Shown: piece after piece, positions 62,452-64,000 of the stretch
Position numbering within the stretch: the first letter of the stretch is position 1
Layout: each line of letters begins with the position of its first letter
Assembly: GCA_030142905.1 (NCBI GenBank)
Contig: JASJOG010000077.1
Coordinates: forward strand, 985,001-1,049,000
Length of the DNA stretch: 64,000 nucleotides
From: Heliopora coerulea
Lineage: Eukaryota > Cnidaria > Anthozoa > Scleralcyonacea > Helioporidae
Direction of reading: 5' to 3'
Translations under genes and position numbers: made by a program
The notes under the pieces: generated by a model
What the model saw: only the letters and a program-made list of their open reading frames with translations
Databases searched by the model: none
Told to the model about the DNA's origin: nothing

Positions 62452-62454
62452 TAA

Positions 62455-63486
62455 GGGCCTGTTCATATGGACGTAACATAACCTTTCTACAAGGGTTACC
62501 CTAGTCGAAGGGTTGCCTTAAATCTATTGTCTTTTTGCGTTTAGTTTTACATGACCTCACCAGCTTGCTAGGTTAATCCTGGCAGGACCAGTGGGGCCAT
62601 CTTTTTGTTTATTTGAACCATGTACACAGATCGGGTAGGATAACTCTACTAGATTGGTCGCGTTTCAGTGTAAAGGCAGAGACACACTATCGCGTCGCTG
62701 CGTCGCTAGCGGTCAGCGAAGAGGCGACCGGCGACCAAGCGACAAGTGGCTAGACTTTAAAGTCGCTAGCTAAAAAGCGAATAAATTGAACAACACAACT
62801 GTTTTCCACTAGGTGAATTTTATCTCGGAAAAGCGATTTTTTCTTTTGTCTCGTGGGCTCTCGACTGGAAATAATGAGAAATCTATTCAATTTACACAAA
62901 GAAATGTCGATTTATGCAATAAAATTTGCCTGGTGGAAAACAGCTTCAATCTTTTCCCTAGCATTCAAGCTCATTTTCTCATTCTTATAGTACTTCCGTA
63001 ACATATCATAAAGCACAGGGTACGATCTGCTCTTTATCAGAACCACGAACGAGGCTATTCAGCTACTTAGCGACAAGCCTTGGTAACGGCACAAATATGT
63101 CGCTAAGCTCCAGCGGCACGGCGACAGCGATAGTGTGTCTCTGCCTTAAAAGCGCGCAAAATATAGTTCGCTATATTGTCGCCAATGGTTTCACTCGCGT
63201 ATACGCCAGGCGAAATCTTTCGAAGCTATGGGTCAAACAATGAACTCGTGAATAGAAAACTGCCTCAGCGTCAAACCATCGTGCGCAATCCACGTATTTA
63301 GAAATAAAGAAAATGACATCTGTGACAAGGACGAAACCTTAGTGACCACGGAGAGGTAGGGTGACCCTTATAGTGAAGGTGCTTCTGCTGAAAGCCTACC
63401 CTACATCATGTAAACAGGGGTTATCTTTTGACCCTCCCAAAAGCGTCACCCTATTAGAAGAGTCACCCTCCATGCAAAAAAGGCCC
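62455..63486. mobile_element. Harbinger-type MITE (outer) carrying a second MITE
   Basis: Ends GGGCCTGTTCATATGGA and complement GGGCCTTTTTTGCATGGA. TAA target duplication at 62452-62454 and 63487-63489. Sub-ends hold several gggttacccta / agggtgac words in both orientations. About 560 bp without the inner insertion. Confidence 0.7.
62674..63146. mobile_element. Harbinger-type MITE (inner), 20-bp perfect ends
   Basis: Perfect inverted ends AGGCAGAGACACACTATCGC, flanked by TAA at 62671-62673 and 63147-63149. 473 bp, no transposase. Part of the interior (about 62820-62945) resembles 43565-43700. Confidence 0.85.
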
Positions 63487-63716
63487 TAATTCGAGAAGAA
63501 AGTGCGACTCAGAGGTAGACTTCGGTCGAAAGTATACATTATGTTACTGATGTTGCAATATTTTCCTGTTTGTACACATTTCCTTCTACACTTGGTAAAG
63601 TCAAGTCGGGTTCTTCGACTTTCTGTCATTGAAAGCTAATAAGCAATTTGCCTTTATATACTCACAATATGAGTATATATGATAAGCTTCCACGGTCTGC
63701 ATTATCAACCCCTAAG

Positions 63717-63948
63717 TGACAAGAAAGGAGCGTGTATCCACTGATTATGAAACGCCCTTTGCTTTGTGTGGAAGCTTGGAAGGTTGGCCAATTTCAGTAT
63801 TCGACGGACCTGGCTTATCGCAGCCTACGCCCGGTAGCCCTTTTGGAATACTTGCTATCAGGCACCCGGTAAAATCGGGGGATTCTGTGCAGCAGGTTAT
63901 TGCGGCAGTAGAGAAGATGGCGTCTTCCATGTTTAATCTAACTAACAG
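63717..63948 (+). CDS. Single exon of an unidentified gene running off the window
   Basis: Open frame between a possible acceptor (tatcaacccctaag) and a donor, ggtaatg, after AACAG; phase 1 in, phase 2 out. It encodes ETPFALCGSLEGWPISVFD, PGSPFGILAIRHPVKSGD and IAAVEKMASSMFNLTNR. The composition is clearly protein-like, but I cannot name the family. Other exons are upstream of or beyond the window edge. Confidence 0.5.
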
Positions 63949-64000
63949 GTAATGTGTTTGATACCAACTGACTGGACACTCTATACATTTGGTTGACATA

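Overview
The window looks like nuclear DNA of an anthozoan cnidarian, most likely a stony coral. It is AT-rich, its genes are split by GT-AG introns, and it is dense with interspersed repeats. It carries a nuclear cytochrome c oxidase subunit 5A gene and a small secreted, galaxin-like Cys-Cys repeat protein, a family known from coral skeletal matrix. The species cannot be named from sequence alone. All gene models were assembled by eye from splice sites, reading phase and domain motifs.

Region 1 (1 to about 31.8 kb, + strand) holds the 3' part of a secreted or surface leucine-rich-repeat/immunoglobulin gene. Nine 72-bp LRR exons, all with phase-2 introns, are followed by an LRRCT exon, two phase-1 Ig exons and a tentative acidic Ser/Thr/Asp-rich last exon with an AATAAA signal. 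The first exons lie in a young tandem array of 755-bp units. Five near-identical LRR exons differ only at codons for the predicted ligand-facing LRR surface. Introns are packed with mobile DNA: a 7.1-kb Ty3/Gypsy-type LTR element with an unusual MYND zinc finger, a decayed LINE, a hAT transposon nested in a second hAT-like element, a Penelope-like inverted pair broken by a Tc1/mariner element, fold-back elements (several with hammerhead-ribozyme-like cores), and an inverted pair of tRNA-like sequences.

Region 2 (31.8 to 51.8 kb) is gene-poor. It contains one compact three-exon galaxin-like gene (40.6-41.9 kb, + strand, with a TATA box), a possible signal-peptide-like exon on the - strand near 43.3 kb, a decayed copy of the last exon of the Region 3 minus-strand gene, and several fold-back or MITE-like elements.

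Region 3 (51.8 to 64 kb) contains a head-to-head gene pair. An uncharacterised four-exon gene (- strand, 51.8-56.6 kb) and COX5A (+ strand, 56.7-60.4 kb) have start codons only 55 bp apart, so they share a bidirectional promoter. Downstream lie hAT and Harbinger-type MITEs, and the window ends with one coding exon of an unidentified gene.
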